DNA from: an uncultured Solirubrobacterales bacterium
Lineage (GTDB): Bacteria > Actinomycetota > Thermoleophilia > Solirubrobacterales > 70-9
Direction of reading: 5' to 3'
DNA: 64,000 bases
Assembly (NCBI GenBank): GCA_903939845.1
Contig: CAJAIJ010000050.1
Location: 1-64,000, forward strand
Shown here: piece by piece, positions 9,036 to 17,362 of the stretch
How positions within the stretch are numbered: the first letter of the stretch is position 1
Layout of the letters: each line of letters opens with the position of its first letter
Program-made: the position numbers and the translations under genes
Notes under the pieces: generated by a model
The model's input: only the letters and a program-made list of their open reading frames with translations
What the model was told of the DNA's origin: nothing
Database searches by the model: none

Positions 9036-10630
9036 ACAAGCAGGCACCTTCGGTCGGCCAGCTCATCACCATCGCCGGGTTTGCGCTGGCCTGTTTCGGC
9101 CTGCTGCTCTTCGTCTGGACGGCATTCGGTGGCCCGACGCCACTCGCGGCCTCCGGCTACAAGCTGAAGATGCCGCTCGTCCAGATAAATGCCCTGGCCG
9201 AGCAGTCGCAGGTCAAGGTGTCCGGCATCGAGGTGGGTCGGGTCAGCGGTGTCGAACTCGGCAAGGGCGAAGAGAAGGACCGGGCGTTGGTCACCCTCGA
9301 GATAGAGCCGGAGTACGCACCGCTCCCGGTCGACACGAGAGCGATCCTGAGGGCGAAGTCGTTGATCGGCGAGGCGTATGTGGAGCTCGCCCCGGGCAAC
9401 CGGGAGTCGGGGATGCTCGAGGATGGCGACTCGCTTCCGCCCGCCCAGGTGGCCCGTTCGGTCCAGCTCGACGAGATCTTCAGGACCTATGACAAGGAGA
9501 CGAGGGCAGCGTTCCAGAGCGGGGCGGTCGGTGCCTCGGTCGCGATCAACGGCAGGAGCGCAACCCTGAACCAGACGATCGGCGTGATCCCCGGGACTCT
9601 GACCGAGCTCGACGACGTGCTCACCATCCTCAACCAGCAGGAATCAGACGTCACACGGCTGATCAAGAACACCGGCGTCGTCTTCGACGCACTCAGCCGG
9701 CGCCAGGGTGAGCTTTCGGGCCTGATTCGCAACACCAACACCGTGTTCACCACCACGGCGGAACGAAACGAAGACCTGGCCAACACATTCCGGGCACTGC
9801 CGACCTTCCTCCGTGAGTCCCGTGCAACCCAGGAGCGGCTCGGTCAACTGGCAGTCGTCGGGACCCCGATCATGAAGAAGATGGTCCCGGTGGCCAGGCA
9901 GCTCGGACCGACGGCGAGAGCTTCGGGACGGCTCGCTCCGGTCAGCGACCGGCTCTACACGAACCTGAAGCCGGTGATCAGGAAGGCTCCGGCAGGGTTC
10001 GGGTCGCTCAGGGGCTTCCTGGACACCGAGGCCCCGCGCATCCTGGCCCGCCTGCCGGACTACCTCGACGAGCTCAACCCGATCATCAAGTCGGCCGATT
10101 ACTACAAGCGGGAGTTGGCGGCCTTCCTCGGCAACGCTGCCGCCGCCACAAACGCGAGTGCCACCTACCCGACCAATCCCGACGGCGTGCGCTACATCAG
10201 GGCCGGGGTGACGATGGGCCCAGAGACCTTCACGGCGTTCGACCAGCGGCTCACCACCAACCGGTCGAACCCATATCCGGCTGCCGGCTCCAGCCTCGAC
10301 TTCAGCACCGGGGGCCTCTCGGTCTTCGATGACTCGAACTGCTCGGGCGGCCTGAACGCCACGATCCCGACCTGGGCCGGGCTCGGAGCCGTCGGCCAGG
10401 CCCAGTACGGAACGAACCTGCGCTATCCGATCCTCCCGATACCGCCCGACCCGTTCGATCCGGCCGCGATCGAGCAGCAGTACGACAACTCGATCGTGTT
10501 TGGACTCAACGGCACCCTCCAGACCGACTCGGTCCCGACGCCGGCCTGCATCCAGCAGGCACCGTTCACCCCGATCGGCGATCCCTCCAGGCCGGCGACC
10601 CAATATCAGCACGTCTATCGCCAGCCCTGA
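9032..10630 (+). CDS. MCE family protein 6 (last mce gene)
   Basis: Sixth MCE subunit, 532 residues from GTG 9032 (GTGA overlap). One anchor (about residues 10-30) is followed by the MCE domain (about 42-130, motif QVKVSGIEVGRVSGV) and a long helical part. The C-terminal region of about 170 residues holds two cysteine-containing stretches (SNCSGG, PACIQQ). The gene ends the run of overlapping MCE frames. No yrbE/mlaE permease or mlaF ATPase gene lies upstream or downstream within the window, so the energising parts must be encoded elsewhere. Confidence 0.9.
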   Translation: MNKQAPSVGQLITIAGFALACFGLLLFVWTAFGGPTPLAASGYKLKMPLVQINALAEQSQVKVSGIEVGRVSGVELGKGEEKDRALVTLEIEPEYAPLPVDTRAILRAKSLIGEAYVELAPGNRESGMLEDGDSLPPAQVARSVQLDEIFRTYDKETRAAFQSGAVGASVAINGRSATLNQTIGVIPGTLTELDDVLTILNQQESDVTRLIKNTGVVFDALSRRQGELSGLIRNTNTVFTTTAERNEDLANTFRALPTFLRESRATQERLGQLAVVGTPIMKKMVPVARQLGPTARASGRLAPVSDRLYTNLKPVIRKAPAGFGSLRGFLDTEAPRILARLPDYLDELNPIIKSADYYKRELAAFLGNAAAATNASATYPTNPDGVRYIRAGVTMGPETFTAFDQRLTTNRSNPYPAAGSSLDFSTGGLSVFDDSNCSGGLNATIPTWAGLGAVGQAQYGTNLRYPILPIPPDPFDPAAIEQQYDNSIVFGLNGTLQTDSVPTPACIQQAPFTPIGDPSRPATQYQHVYRQP

Positions 10631-10754
10631 GGCCGGCCGAATCGCAACTCCCGGCCCTGAAAGGGTTTACACTTACGATCATCCGGTTACTTGGGGGCCG
10701 GACACCCGCAGGGGTGTCGGTCGGAGCCGGACAGACACAACAGGAGAGGATCGA
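10631..10754 (+). promoter_or_regulatory. Leader of the secreted-protein gene, with -10 element and hairpin
   Basis: A TACGAT -10-like element lies at 10674-10679, predicting a transcript start near 10686. The leader then holds a perfect 7-bp hairpin (GACACCC 10701-10707, loop GCAG, GGGTGTC 10712-10718) and a strong Shine-Dalgarno AGGAGAGGA at about 10743-10751. A weak GGCCGG/CCGGCC pair (10631-10656) might close the mce transcript. No clear -35 is seen. Confidence 0.4.
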
Positions 10755-12215
10755 ATGAAACTGCTCAAGCTGACCGGCCTCATAGCCGTCGTATCCATCG
10801 GAATCCTTGCGCCTTCTCAGGCCAGCGCTGCAGCGCCGACGCAAGAAACCGCGCCCGTCGTAACCGGCACCGCGACCATCGGCCAGACTCTGACCACGAC
10901 CGACGGCACCTGGACCGGCACTCCCACGTCCTTTACCTACAAGTGGTTCCGCTGCACCACTGGCGATCCTTTCCCTTCCGGTTGCACGGAGATCACCGGT
11001 GCCAACTCGACCAACAGCACCTATGCGCTGAAGACCAATCCGACGCCGGCCAACTCCGACCAGGGGAAGTTCATTCGGTCTCAGGTCACCGCAGTCAACG
11101 GCGACGGTTCGACCTCGGGATCCAGCAACTCGGTAGGTCCGATCAACTCCGGAACGATTCCGGCCTCGTCGCTCAGCCTGTCTCCGAAGAGCGGCTCGTT
11201 CTTCACCAATGCGTTCAAGGCGTCGAACATGACGGTCACGACCGGTGCCTCGGCTCCGAATCCGCCGATTACCGAACTGCTTCCGACCAGGTCCACCACC
11301 CTGAAGCTGCCGCCGGCATCCCAGTTGACCTTCAACCCGGGCAGCATGCCGGTATGCCCCGACGACCAGATCGGCCCGTCGACCAACAACAGCGTCGAGA
11401 TCCCGGTCATCGTTGCGCGGTGCCCGAACTCGATCATCGGTAACGGCACGGCTACCTTCCTGCTGAACCGGGTCAACAACCCGAACGCGACTCCGCCGAG
11501 TCTGGATGGACAGATCGTCGTGTTCAACGGTGGCCTCAATGGCGGACAGCCGAGGCTCAAGTTCTGGGCCTACTCCTACGACACGGGCGTCGCGATCTAC
11601 ACCGAGGGTACGCTCTCGACTCAGGGTGTTCTCGAGATCCCGATCCCGCAGCTGACTCAGGATTCGGCGGTCAACTCGCTCAACTTCAACCTCCCGGGCG
11701 AGACGATCACCCAGTACCTGCCAGCGCAGGACATCACGATCACCATTCCGGGCGGCCAGAAGGCCGACTACGTCCAGTCCAAGTGCGACACGGGCACGTT
11801 CCCGTTCTCGGCAGACTTCCTGCTCGGCAGGCGTCTCACCGACGGCACCCCGATAGGTAATGGTGAGGTCTACACCGACATCGGTAGCGACATCTCCTGC
11901 ACCGGAGTCCCGGCCGTGGCCAGGCTCGGCAAGGTGACCGTCACCGGCCCGAGCACCGCCAAGGTGGGCAAGGTCGCGACCTACTCGGTCAAGATCACGA
12001 ACACGGGCGGTGCTGCCGCCAGTGGAGTCCGGCTCGCAGTCTCGGGCAGGGGCGTGAAGATCAACACCTCGGTCGGCTCGATTGCCGGTGGAGGCAGCAA
12101 GACGGTCAAGATCAAGGCCAAGTTCAAGAGCAAGGGCAAGATCAAGGCCACCTTCAAGGCCTCTTCGTCCAATGGCGGAAGCGCCTCGGCGACGAAGACG
12201 GTGACCGTCAAGTAG
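10755..12215 (+). CDS. Secreted protein with Ig-like and CARDB-like domains (paralogue A)
   Basis: A 486-residue exported protein of unknown function. The start is ATG 10755, preceded by AGGAGAGGA and followed by a clear signal peptide (MKLLKLTGLIAVVSIGILA, cleavage after ASA). Mature regions in order: an Ig-like/PKD-like repeat (about residues 35-125, with ...TDGTWTG and YKWFRC), a central domain with conserved CPDDQIGP, RCPNSIIGNG and PRLKFWAYSYD, and a C-terminal CARDB/DUF11-like beta domain (about 395-486, YSVKITNTGGAAASGVRL) with a lysine-rich end. The central and C-terminal domains match those of the next gene, so the two are tandem paralogues. The position directly after the mce operon suggests, but does not prove, a link to lipid uptake or the cell surface. 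Confidence 0.75.
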   Translation: MKLLKLTGLIAVVSIGILAPSQASAAAPTQETAPVVTGTATIGQTLTTTDGTWTGTPTSFTYKWFRCTTGDPFPSGCTEITGANSTNSTYALKTNPTPANSDQGKFIRSQVTAVNGDGSTSGSSNSVGPINSGTIPASSLSLSPKSGSFFTNAFKASNMTVTTGASAPNPPITELLPTRSTTLKLPPASQLTFNPGSMPVCPDDQIGPSTNNSVEIPVIVARCPNSIIGNGTATFLLNRVNNPNATPPSLDGQIVVFNGGLNGGQPRLKFWAYSYDTGVAIYTEGTLSTQGVLEIPIPQLTQDSAVNSLNFNLPGETITQYLPAQDITITIPGGQKADYVQSKCDTGTFPFSADFLLGRRLTDGTPIGNGEVYTDIGSDISCTGVPAVARLGKVTVTGPSTAKVGKVATYSVKITNTGGAAASGVRLAVSGRGVKINTSVGSIAGGGSKTVKIKAKFKSKGKIKATFKASSSNGGSASATKTVTVK

Positions 12216-12243
12216 GCGGAGACCGGAAGCACTGAAGCAAGGG

Positions 12244-12283
12244 GGGGAGCGATCCGGCAAGGATCGCTCCCCTTCTTGTTTTC
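12244..12283 (+). terminator. Strong intrinsic terminator
   Basis: A perfect 12-bp stem (GGGGAGCGATCC 12244-12255 with its complement 12261-12272) around a 5-base GGCAA loop is followed by a T-rich tract TTCTTGTTTT. It ends the transcript of the preceding secreted-protein gene. It is the clearest Rho-independent terminator in the window. Confidence 0.92.
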
Positions 12284-12305
12284 GGGACGGGAAGAGAAGC
12301 CAGGC

Positions 12306-13508
12306 ATGGACGACAGGTACGGAACCGGAACTGGTTCGCGCCTGACCGGGGCTCGGCCGAGGCAGCCCTTCAGGAACTCGCGTGCTTCGGTGCTGCGTCT
12401 CCTGGCCGTCGTTGGCGTCGCTTCGTTGGTGGCCATCCTCCCCTCGATGCAGGCCCGGGCTTCGGATCCGGGTGAAGTCGCCTTCTCTACTCTCGAGATG
12501 TCGCCGATCGGTGGCAAGCTCTACAGGGAGGCGAGGGTCCCGGTCGAGTGGCGCGTTCAGGCCGAGATCTCGGCCCCTTTTCCCGAGGTACCCAAGGTGA
12601 GGCCGATCAAGACGATCACGGCCGCCTTCCCGCAGGAGATGGCCTTCGTTCCTGACCCCGACCTGCCCGTATGTCCGGATCGGATCCTGGGACCTGCCAC
12701 CTCCAGTCTCGGAGTTCCGGCCGAAACGATGATCGGCAAATGTCCCCGATCCCTGATCGGCAACGGGCGGGCGAAGCTCTACCTGGCTGCCTTCAACTCG
12801 GCCGAGGGGACCCAGCTGAACGGCACCGAGCTCGTCATCTTCTTCGGTGGCTTTTCGAAAGACGGCATCCCGAGGCTCAAGGTCTACGGATATAACGCCG
12901 AGGTGAACTCCGGCGTCTACATGGAGGGCACCTGGAAGAACAACGTGCTGGAGGTGTCGATCCCGAAACTTCCGTTCGGAACCTCGACGGGCTTCTTCGA
13001 GCTGGCCATCCCGGGCAGTAACAACGGGTTTCCGGACCGAGTCGGAAGAGACCCCGGTTTCGTGCGGGCGAACTGCCCGAACGGCTTCTGGGCTGGGACA
13101 TCCGAGTTCCTGCTGGGGGACCGACTCGATTCCGGCGAACCCTCCGGGGAGGAGGCCCTCGTTCGGGCGCCGGACTTCCGGTCCGACTGCGTCGGCCTGG
13201 ACGGGAAGGCGTTGCTCAGGCTCACGACACCCGGTGGATCGAAGCCGGTCGGTCGCCGGGCATCGCTCTCGGTGCTGGTCACCAATCCCGGCACGGCAAC
13301 CGCCAGGGACATAAGGCTCCGGGTGGCCGGAAAGGGAGTGCGACAGACCGCCCCGCTGCCGACCGTCTCGTCCCTGGCCCCAGGGGCCAGCCGCAGGGTG
13401 AAGGCAAGGGTCTCCTTCGTGAGGACCGGGCCGATCAGGATCGAGATCTCGGCCCTGGGAAGCGGCCTGAAGCCGGTCACTCTGGTCCGTTCGCTTCAGG
13501 TCCGATAG
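12306..13508 (+). CDS. Secreted protein, paralogue B of the preceding gene
   Basis: A 400-residue protein from ATG 12306 (GAAGAGAAG upstream). A twin-basic N-terminus leads to a hydrophobic signal segment (about residues 30-52, cleavage near ARA-SD). The central domain repeats the signature of its neighbour: LPVCPDRILGP, GKCPRSLIGNG and PRLKVYGYNAE. The C-terminal CARDB-like domain (about 300-400) again carries ..VLVTNPGTATARDIRLRV. It lacks the N-terminal Ig-like repeat, so this is either the ancestral form or a deletion. It follows the terminator by only 23 bases and so depends on readthrough or on a promoter I cannot see. Function unknown. Confidence 0.72.
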   Translation: MDDRYGTGTGSRLTGARPRQPFRNSRASVLRLLAVVGVASLVAILPSMQARASDPGEVAFSTLEMSPIGGKLYREARVPVEWRVQAEISAPFPEVPKVRPIKTITAAFPQEMAFVPDPDLPVCPDRILGPATSSLGVPAETMIGKCPRSLIGNGRAKLYLAAFNSAEGTQLNGTELVIFFGGFSKDGIPRLKVYGYNAEVNSGVYMEGTWKNNVLEVSIPKLPFGTSTGFFELAIPGSNNGFPDRVGRDPGFVRANCPNGFWAGTSEFLLGDRLDSGEPSGEEALVRAPDFRSDCVGLDGKALLRLTTPGGSKPVGRRASLSVLVTNPGTATARDIRLRVAGKGVRQTAPLPTVSSLAPGASRRVKARVSFVRTGPIRIEISALGSGLKPVTLVRSLQVR

Positions 13509-13585
13509 GTCAGACAACATCAGCCAATCGGCTGCCACCCGGTCTTCGCGATCGGGTTGGTCCTTGCCTTTCCACCCCTCGGTTG

Positions 13586-13591
13586 TATGGT
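13586..13591 (+). promoter_or_regulatory. -10 element of the ArsR-family gene
   Basis: TATGGT sits 7 bases before ATG 13599. An upstream in-frame ATG at 13587 overlaps this element, so 13599 is preferred as the start and the mRNA is probably leaderless or nearly so. Confidence 0.45.
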
Positions 13592-13598
13592 TGAGGAC

Positions 13599-13943
13599 AT
13601 GGCTATGCCTTCACCACTTCCCCCCGATCTGGCCGAGATGATCGCGGCCCGCTTCAAGCTGCTCGGAGAGCCGATGAGGCTTCGGATCATCGATCGGGTG
13701 AGGGCGGGGGAGATGAGCGTCGGGACTCTTGCCGACGAGTTGGGGACTTCCCAGCAGAACGTCTCAAAGCATCTCCAGACCCTCCACGGAGCAGGAATCC
13801 TGGCGAGGAGGCGTGAGGGCAACTCCGTGCTCTATTCGCTGGCCGACTCCGGCATGGTCGAGATGTGCGATCAGGTCTGCGGGAGCATGGAGCAGCAGCT
13901 GACCAACGTCGCTCGAACGCTCGCCACCCTTCAGCAGGACTGA
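13599..13943 (+). CDS. ArsR/SmtB-family transcriptional regulator
   Basis: A small winged-helix repressor of about 114 residues. The sequence shows the family layout: FKLLGEPMRLRIIDRV, then the helix-turn-helix LADELGTSQQNVSKHLQTLHGAGILARRREGN, then the beta-wing and YSLAD. Near the C-terminus a CDQVCG motif offers two cysteines that could bind a metal or sense thiol/redox state, though similar cysteines occur in family members of unknown ligand. It precedes the DUF2892/MMPL pair by 92 bases in the same direction and probably regulates them and itself. Confidence 0.88.
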   Translation: MAMPSPLPPDLAEMIAARFKLLGEPMRLRIIDRVRAGEMSVGTLADELGTSQQNVSKHLQTLHGAGILARRREGNSVLYSLADSGMVEMCDQVCGSMEQQLTNVARTLATLQQD

Positions 13944-14035
13944 GCCGGCTACCCGAGGGCAGGCGGTGATCCGCCAGGCGTGCTATCTTTTTGGTCCCTT
14001 ATACAACTCAACACTTGTGGAGTGGAATATTCGAG

Positions 14036-14329
14036 ATGAAGAGCGAGCCCGAACAGACAGCCGAAAGAAGTGCCACTGAGAATGGGGGAGAGTGCTCCTC
14101 CCGATTCAGCGGTAAGTGGCCGTTGGAGAGGGTCCTCTTTGCGATGGCCGGGACGATGGCGATTCTCAGTGCGGCGCTTGCGGCCTTCGTATCACCGTGG
14201 TTCCTGTTGCTCACGGTGTTCGTCGGCCTGAACCAGTGGATGTTCGTCGCCACCGGCGCCTGTCCGGCATCCCTGATTCTTTCGAAGGCCTTCGGATTCC
14301 GGTCGGCCACTCCGGGAGAGGGACGATGA
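14036..14329 (+). CDS. DUF2892 (YgaP-like) small membrane protein
   Basis: A 97-residue product from ATG 14036, with GGAG about 12-15 bases upstream. A hydrophilic N-terminus (about 35 residues) precedes two transmembrane segments (LFAMAGTMAILSAALAAFV and PWFLLLTVFVGLNQWMF) and the motif ATGACPASLIL, which is the DUF2892 hallmark with a conserved cysteine before the C-terminus. In other bacteria such domains accompany rhodanese or persulfide genes under ArsR control. The gene overlaps the start of the MMPL transporter, so the two are translated together. A -10-like TATCTT at 13985-13990 may drive it. Confidence 0.75.
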   Translation: MKSEPEQTAERSATENGGECSSRFSGKWPLERVLFAMAGTMAILSAALAAFVSPWFLLLTVFVGLNQWMFVATGACPASLILSKAFGFRSATPGEGR

Positions 14330-16431
14330 CCAGCCTCTCGAATCCCGGTCCGTTCGGCCGTCTGGGCCGGTGGACCGCGACCCACTTCGGACTCGTCGCG
14401 GTGATCTGGCTGGTGGTAGCCGTCGGCCTCGGCTTCTTTGCCCCTCGCGTAGAGCACGCTCTTTCCGGCGCCGGATGGGAAGCGACCGGTTCCGAATCCC
14501 TGTCTGTAAGAGAGACGGTAGACGAGAACTTCGGAGGCATGTCCTCCTCGGCCCTGATGGTCGTAGTCAAGGGCGACGGTGTGACCGCAAAGGATCCCGA
14601 GTTCCGTCAGGCAGTTACCGAGGTCGAGGGAATTCTCGCCGCCAATGAGGACGTCTCTCAGGTAGTGGTCGATCCCATGTGGATCTCGAGAGACGGGGAG
14701 ACGGTCGTCGTCCAGGCAGGTGCCGCAGCCGACTCGAACCAGATGGTCCGGGTCGCCGACGACATCAAGGACGAGATCTCTGAGGCCGGAACCCCTGCGG
14801 TGTCGGCATCTTTGACCGGTGCGTCGGGCATGTGGTCCGACTTCAACAAGGCCAACAAGGACGCGATGATCAAGTCCGAGTTGATCTCGTGGCCGGTGAC
14901 CCTCGCGATCATGTTGCTTGCGTTTGGCTCTCTGGTTGCGGCCGGGTTGCCGCTGATGCTGACCATCATCGGACTCGTGGCGGCGGCCGGCTCCCTGTAC
15001 CTCGGGGCCCAAATCGCCGATATCTCGATCTGGGCACTGAACTTCGCCTTGATGTTCGCCCTCGCATTGGGGATCGACTATGCGCTCTTCATCGTGTATC
15101 GGTTCAGGGGGGCACTAACCGACGCCGATTCCCCGCTCGATGCGATCGAGACCACGATGGATACTGCGGGAAAGGCCGTCTTCTTCTCGGGCCTGACCGT
15201 CCTCATCTCGCTATCTGCGGTGTTGCTGGTCCCCAGTCCGGCCTTCCGGTCGATGGCGATCGGGATCATGCTCTCGGTCATCTTCGTGCTGGCGGCATCG
15301 ATGACGTTGCTACCGGCCGTGCTGGGCAAGATCGGACCGAAGGTCAACAGCATCTCGCTGCCCTGGGTTCATTCCGGCGAGCATCGCTCGCCTCTGTTTG
15401 CACGGTGGGCCGAGTTGCTCTGGCGCCGACCCCTCTGGTTCGGGATACCGGCGCTTATCGCGCTGGTGGCGATCGCCTTGCCGATCTTCTCGCTCGATAC
15501 CGGCATGCCTTCGATCAAGGTCGTCCCTGAGGACAAGCAGTCCAGACAGGGTTACGAACAGCTGACCGCGGCGTTCGGACCGGGCGCGCCCGGCACCCTC
15601 CAGATCGTCACCCCGTCCGAGGGTGCCGACGATGTGGTCGAGGTCGCCGGTGCGGATGAGGGCGTGGCGGTGGTGTTTCCCCCCATGCAGGGCAAGGGGG
15701 GAAACTCCCTGATCCTTGCCGTCCCGGCCGATGACCCCTCTTCGCCGGTGGTAGGGGACACGCTCGATCGACTCCGTGAGGACCTGCCCGCGACCGCGCT
15801 GGTGGGCGGGGCCGCAGCCGAGAACTTCGACCTCGAAGACGCGCTCGCCGGGAAGACGGCCCTCGTGATCGGGGTCGTCCTGGCCCTCGGCTTCCTCCTC
15901 CTGTTGGTAGCCCTGAGGGCACCGGTGCTGGCGTTCCTCGCGGTAGTGACCAACCTGCTCGCGGTAGGTGCCGCGTTCGGGGTCGCGAAGCTCGTCTTCC
16001 AGGACGGCAACCTCTCGGGCCTGTTCGGGTTCGAGTCCCAGGGGTTCCTCGACGCCTGGGCCCCGGTGTTCTTCTTCGCGATGATCTTCGCGATATCGAT
16101 GGACTACTCGGTGTTCCTGCTCAGTTCGGCTCGCGAACACTACGAGAGATCGGGCGACCCCAAGGACGCCATGATCAACGGCGTCGCCCATTCGGGGAAG
16201 GTGATCTTTGCCGCTGCGGCGGTGATGGTCGCGGTGTTCTTCACCTTCGCCCTCTCCGGTCCGCTCCCGCCGAAGGAGATGGGCATCATTCTCGGGGTCG
16301 CCGTCCTTCTGGATGCTCTTTTGGTTCGGCTGCTACTGCTGCCGGTCCTGATGAGACTCGTCGGGAAGTGGGCCTGGTGGTTGCCTTCCTGGGCCGACCG
16401 GATCCTGCCGAAAATCAGCTTCGCCCATTAG
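14326..16431 (+). CDS. MMPL/RND-family transporter
   Basis: A 701-residue integral membrane exporter of the RND superfamily (MMPL type, as used for lipids and other hydrophobic cargo in actinobacteria). ATG 14326 overlaps the DUF2892 stop. The duplicated RND layout is visible: TM1 (about residues 20-40), a periplasm-like loop, a block of five to six TM segments (about 195-360) containing GIDYALFIVYRFR, then TM7, a second loop and a second TM block (about 520-690) with ISMDYSVFLLSSAREH. The two (G/S)xDY motifs carry the aspartates that relay protons. Control by the upstream ArsR protein is likely. Cargo unknown. Confidence 0.9.
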   Translation: MTSLSNPGPFGRLGRWTATHFGLVAVIWLVVAVGLGFFAPRVEHALSGAGWEATGSESLSVRETVDENFGGMSSSALMVVVKGDGVTAKDPEFRQAVTEVEGILAANEDVSQVVVDPMWISRDGETVVVQAGAAADSNQMVRVADDIKDEISEAGTPAVSASLTGASGMWSDFNKANKDAMIKSELISWPVTLAIMLLAFGSLVAAGLPLMLTIIGLVAAAGSLYLGAQIADISIWALNFALMFALALGIDYALFIVYRFRGALTDADSPLDAIETTMDTAGKAVFFSGLTVLISLSAVLLVPSPAFRSMAIGIMLSVIFVLAASMTLLPAVLGKIGPKVNSISLPWVHSGEHRSPLFARWAELLWRRPLWFGIPALIALVAIALPIFSLDTGMPSIKVVPEDKQSRQGYEQLTAAFGPGAPGTLQIVTPSEGADDVVEVAGADEGVAVVFPPMQGKGGNSLILAVPADDPSSPVVGDTLDRLREDLPATALVGGAAAENFDLEDALAGKTALVIGVVLALGFLLLLVALRAPVLAFLAVVTNLLAVGAAFGVAKLVFQDGNLSGLFGFESQGFLDAWAPVFFFAMIFAISMDYSVFLLSSAREHYERSGDPKDAMINGVAHSGKVIFAAAAVMVAVFFTFALSGPLPPKEMGIILGVAVLLDALLVRLLLLPVLMRLVGKWAWWLPSWADRILPKISFAH

Positions 16432-16461
16432 GAAGCCAGTCAGGAAACGAGCATGAGGTCG

Positions 16462-16515
16462 GCCGGTCGGGATGCGGAAGAGCCCCGACCGGCTTGCCTC
16501 TCCCGGTCGGGGCTC
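16462..16515. terminator. Three-arm inverted repeat between convergent MMPL and tRNA-Leu genes
   Basis: Arms GCCGGTCGGG (16462-16471) and CCCGACCGGC (16484-16493) form a perfect 10-bp stem. The middle arm, extended as GAGCCCCGACCGG (16480-16492), also pairs perfectly over 13 bp with CCGGTCGGGGCTC (16503-16515). The two stems share the middle arm and exclude each other. The site lies between convergent transcripts, so a bidirectional terminator is the simplest reading; neither side has a strong T-run. Confidence 0.6.
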
Positions 16516-16524
16516 GATCTCGAG

Positions 16525-16608
16525 TGCGGCTGAGAGGAGTCGAACCTCCACGTCCTTGCGGACACAGGCACCTGAAGCCTGCGCGTCTACCAGTTCCGCC
16601 ACAGCCGC
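16525..16608 (-). tRNA. tRNA-Leu (anticodon CAG)
   Basis: On the minus strand an 84-base class II tRNA folds with acceptor GCGGCTG/CAGCCGC, a discriminator A, anticodon arm CAGGC-TTCAGGT-GCCTG (anticodon CAG), a long variable arm and T-arm GGAGG-TTCGACT-CCTCT. CCA is not encoded. A -10-like TAGAGT on the minus strand (plus-strand 16619-16624) lies just upstream. Confidence 0.95.
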
Positions 16609-16682
16609 TCGAGGAAGGACTCTAACGAGTGCTGACGGCAGTCGTTATGGCGACTCGCAGGTTGTTAGAATCGCGTCTCTCT

Positions 16683-16754
16683 GCCGCTATCGTCTAGGGG
16701 TTAGGACGCCGGATTCTCAGTCCGGAAACCGGGGTTCGATTCCCCGTAGCGGTA
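16683..16754 (+). tRNA. tRNA-Glu (anticodon CTC)
   Basis: A 72-base tRNA with acceptor GCCGCTA paired to TAGCGGT (first pair G-U, as is common in tRNA-Glu), anticodon arm CCGGA-TTCTCAG-TCCGG (anticodon CTC), T-arm CGGGG-TTCGATT-CCCCG and discriminator A. CCA is not encoded. A TAGAAT -10 at 16666-16671 precedes it. It is divergent from tRNA-Leu. Confidence 0.95.
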
Positions 16755-16761
16755 CTCCGCG

Positions 16762-17235
16762 TCAGGCGGATGCCTCCCGATTCTCGGCCTCGCGTCCGAC
16801 CGCGGCGAGCAGGCGGCGAGTGGCGATCACGTGTCCGCCCGAGCCGATGACCAAGGTCCGGTAGAGGGTTCCGATCGGACCGGGGAACTCGGCGCGGGTG
16901 ATTACTGCGAGCTCGGTCCGACCCGATCCGAGATCCGTCAGTTCGAAGACCATCTCGTGACGGGCGAAGCGATGGCTTCCGTCCAGCGTCAGCCGTCGCT
17001 GGTCCTCGGCCGCCGCAACCCGGAATCCGGGCAAAGTCGAGCCCGCCGACAGCGGTCGCGGTCCCGAGGCCCGGAGCTCCGACGCCCCGAGGGCCCGAGC
17101 TGCCTTGCGCGACGTTCTCGACTCCAGGGACCGGGCCAGAACCTCGAGCAGTGCGTCCCAGGCGGTCTCCCGGTCTGCCCCGATCTCGATCCCGAGGCGA
17201 TCGATGAAGGGCAGCGCCTGTGCTTCTCCGACCAC
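16762..17235 (-). CDS. SRPBCC/polyketide-cyclase-like protein
   Basis: A 157-residue protein from a GTG start at 17235, reading towards the tRNA genes. The predicted strand and helix order (IEIGADRETAWDALLEVL, ..LPGFRVAAAE, ..SHRFARHEMVFELTDLGSGRTELAVITRAEFPG, then a long C-terminal helix IGTLYRTLVIGSGGHVIATRRLLAAV) fits the START/SRPBCC fold, a hydrophobic-ligand pocket found in cyclases, stress proteins and lipid carriers. No catalytic residues can be assigned. It ends eight bases from tRNA-Glu and has no operon partner. A TAAGCT seven bases before the start may be its -10. Confidence 0.6.
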   Translation of the reverse strand: MVGEAQALPFIDRLGIEIGADRETAWDALLEVLARSLESRTSRKAARALGASELRASGPRPLSAGSTLPGFRVAAAEDQRRLTLDGSHRFARHEMVFELTDLGSGRTELAVITRAEFPGPIGTLYRTLVIGSGGHVIATRRLLAAVGREAENREASA

Positions 17236-17362
17236 GGGGCGCAGCTTAATGGTCGATCGCGCCCGTCACGACTGTCGGGGGCGGCGTCGACCGGCACTCC
17301 CTTCATGGGGCGCTCCTCTAGGGTTCCGGGTCCAACGGACTACCGAAAGGACCTCGAATCTC

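Noticed and set aside
10566-13538. A 990-codon open frame on the minus strand across both secreted-protein genes
   Set aside because: It is antisense to two genes with signal peptides, Shine-Dalgarno sites and paralogous domains. Its translation is rich in Arg/Gly/Asp without domains, as expected from the high-GC complement.
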